Shown here piece after piece: positions 63,460 through 64,000 of a DNA stretch of 64,000 nt (position 1 is the first letter of the stretch; each line of letters opens with the position of its first letter). The notes below the pieces were generated by a model, which was given only the letters and a program-made list of their open reading frames with translations, did no database searches and was not told the origin of the DNA. The translations under genes were made by a program, and so were the position numbers. Source of the stretch: Mesorhizobium sp. CAU 1732 (GTDB lineage: Bacteria; Pseudomonadota; Alphaproteobacteria; Rhizobiales; Rhizobiaceae); NCBI RefSeq assembly GCF_039888675.1, contig NZ_JBDQQR010000001.1, positions 3,162,001-3,226,000 on the forward strand, read 5' to 3'.

Positions 63460-64000
63460 TCAGCGCAGCATCGGCCACAGGCTGACCGCGAGGGCGACAC
63501 CCATCGCGATGTTGAACCATTTGAGGCGCAACGGGTCGGACAGGAAGCCGCGAAGCGCCACGCCGAAACCCGCCCAGGTCGAAACGCTAGGCAGGTTCAC
63601 GACCGCGAAAGCCAGTGAAACCAGCACCACCGACAGAAACGGCGATTGAGGGTTGGTGTAGATGGCCATGGCGGTGACAGCCATGACCCAGGCCTTCGGG
63701 TTGATCCATTGGAACCCGGCCGCTTCCATGAACGTCATCGGACGCGCGGCCCCGCTGTCCTTTTCGCCAAGCGACCGCGTCATCGCGATCCGCCACGCAA
63801 GATAGAGCAGATACGCGCCGCCGGCGATCTTGAGGCCGGTGTGAAGCGCGGGATAAGCGGTGAGCACCGCGCCCAGCCCGAAGCCGACGCCCAGCAGCAG
63901 CGACAGAAACCCTGCCCCGATGCCGAACATATGCGGGATCGTGCGGCGGAAGCCGAAATTCACGCCCGATGCCATCAGCATGAAGTTGTTGGGCCCCGGC
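63460..64000 (-). CDS. LysE-family amino acid exporter, truncated by window edge
   Basis: This is the C-terminal part, about 180 residues, of a LysE/RhtB-type exporter. The upstream codons at the edge read PGPNNF, the conserved N-terminal motif, so the start lies beyond the window. About five membrane spans are seen, with LYLAWRIAM (about 57-65) and the conserved QWINPKAWVMAV (about 92-103). Confidence 0.85.
   Translation of the reverse strand, partial: PGPNNFMLMASGVNFGFRRTIPHMFGIGAGFLSLLLGVGFGLGAVLTAYPALHTGLKIAGGAYLLYLAWRIAMTRSLGEKDSGAARPMTFMEAAGFQWINPKAWVMAVTAMAIYTNPQSPFLSVVLVSLAFAVVNLPSVSTWAGFGVALRGFLSDPLRLKWFNIAMGVALAVSLWPMLR

Overview
This window reads as a high-GC alphaproteobacterial chromosome, most likely from the Hyphomicrobiales (Phyllobacteriaceae/Rhizobiaceae, near Mesorhizobium, Aquamicrobium or Brucella relatives). 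The evidence is a DUF1127 small protein, a BA14K-family protein, an ExoD protein, a short second FtsZ (FtsZ2 type), rhizobial palindromic repeats and a direct-repeat (GTTC-N7-GTTC) LexA box. Genes are densely packed on both strands. One tRNA, tRNA-Lys(CTT), is present. There is no rRNA, CRISPR array, transposase or phage gene.

Left part (1-27.9 kb). After exoD comes a five-gene one-carbon module (768-6081): Virulence_fact protein, MTHFR zinc domain, MetF, methyltetrahydrofolate-corrinoid methyltransferase and a RACo/RamA-type corrinoid reactivator. It lacks a substrate methyltransferase and a corrinoid protein in the visible sequence. It carries a nested palindrome between two genes and a near-perfect operator before the methyltransferase. 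An AT-richer insertion (about 6.18-8.3 kb) holds a single AIPR-family anti-phage gene with an Mrr-like nuclease motif. Next come an esterase, a stand-alone LigD-type polymerase, a LysR regulator and three very small genes. A GbdR-like AraC regulator, a VWA (DUF1194) protein, a dimethylglycine/sarcosine dehydrogenase-like flavoprotein, an MscS channel, a nitroreductase, a homocysteine S-methyltransferase and an aminotransferase follow. The stretch ends with tandem duplicated secreted cysteine proteins, a PPi-type phosphofructokinase and an M24 peptidase. Several of these genes would fit methylated-amine (betaine) breakdown feeding methyl groups into tetrahydrofolate.

Middle part (27.5-46.6 kb). 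Small DUF3008 genes diverge from the outer-membrane assembly pair tamA-tamB. A sugar uptake and catabolism cluster reads leftward: periplasmic binding protein, ATPase, two permeases, LacI regulator, Gfo/Idh/MocA dehydrogenase and PfkB kinase. Two LacI-type operators 21 bp apart lie before the binding protein gene. FtsZ2, tRNA-Lys and a PhzF-like isomerase follow.

Right part (46.6-64 kb). A MacA/MacB-like exporter in three genes is followed by a NUDIX and an endonuclease/phosphatase-fold pair, a BA14K protein and a methyltransferase. A tetR-ilvC pair follows, with a putative TetR operator and a duplicated scar of the ilvC 3' end. Then come a FAD monooxygenase, Kup, PdxJ, a STAS-like/PP2C pair and a RecD-like helicase. 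VapBC is preceded by a promoter whose spacer holds a LexA box. A truncated LysE transporter runs off the right edge.
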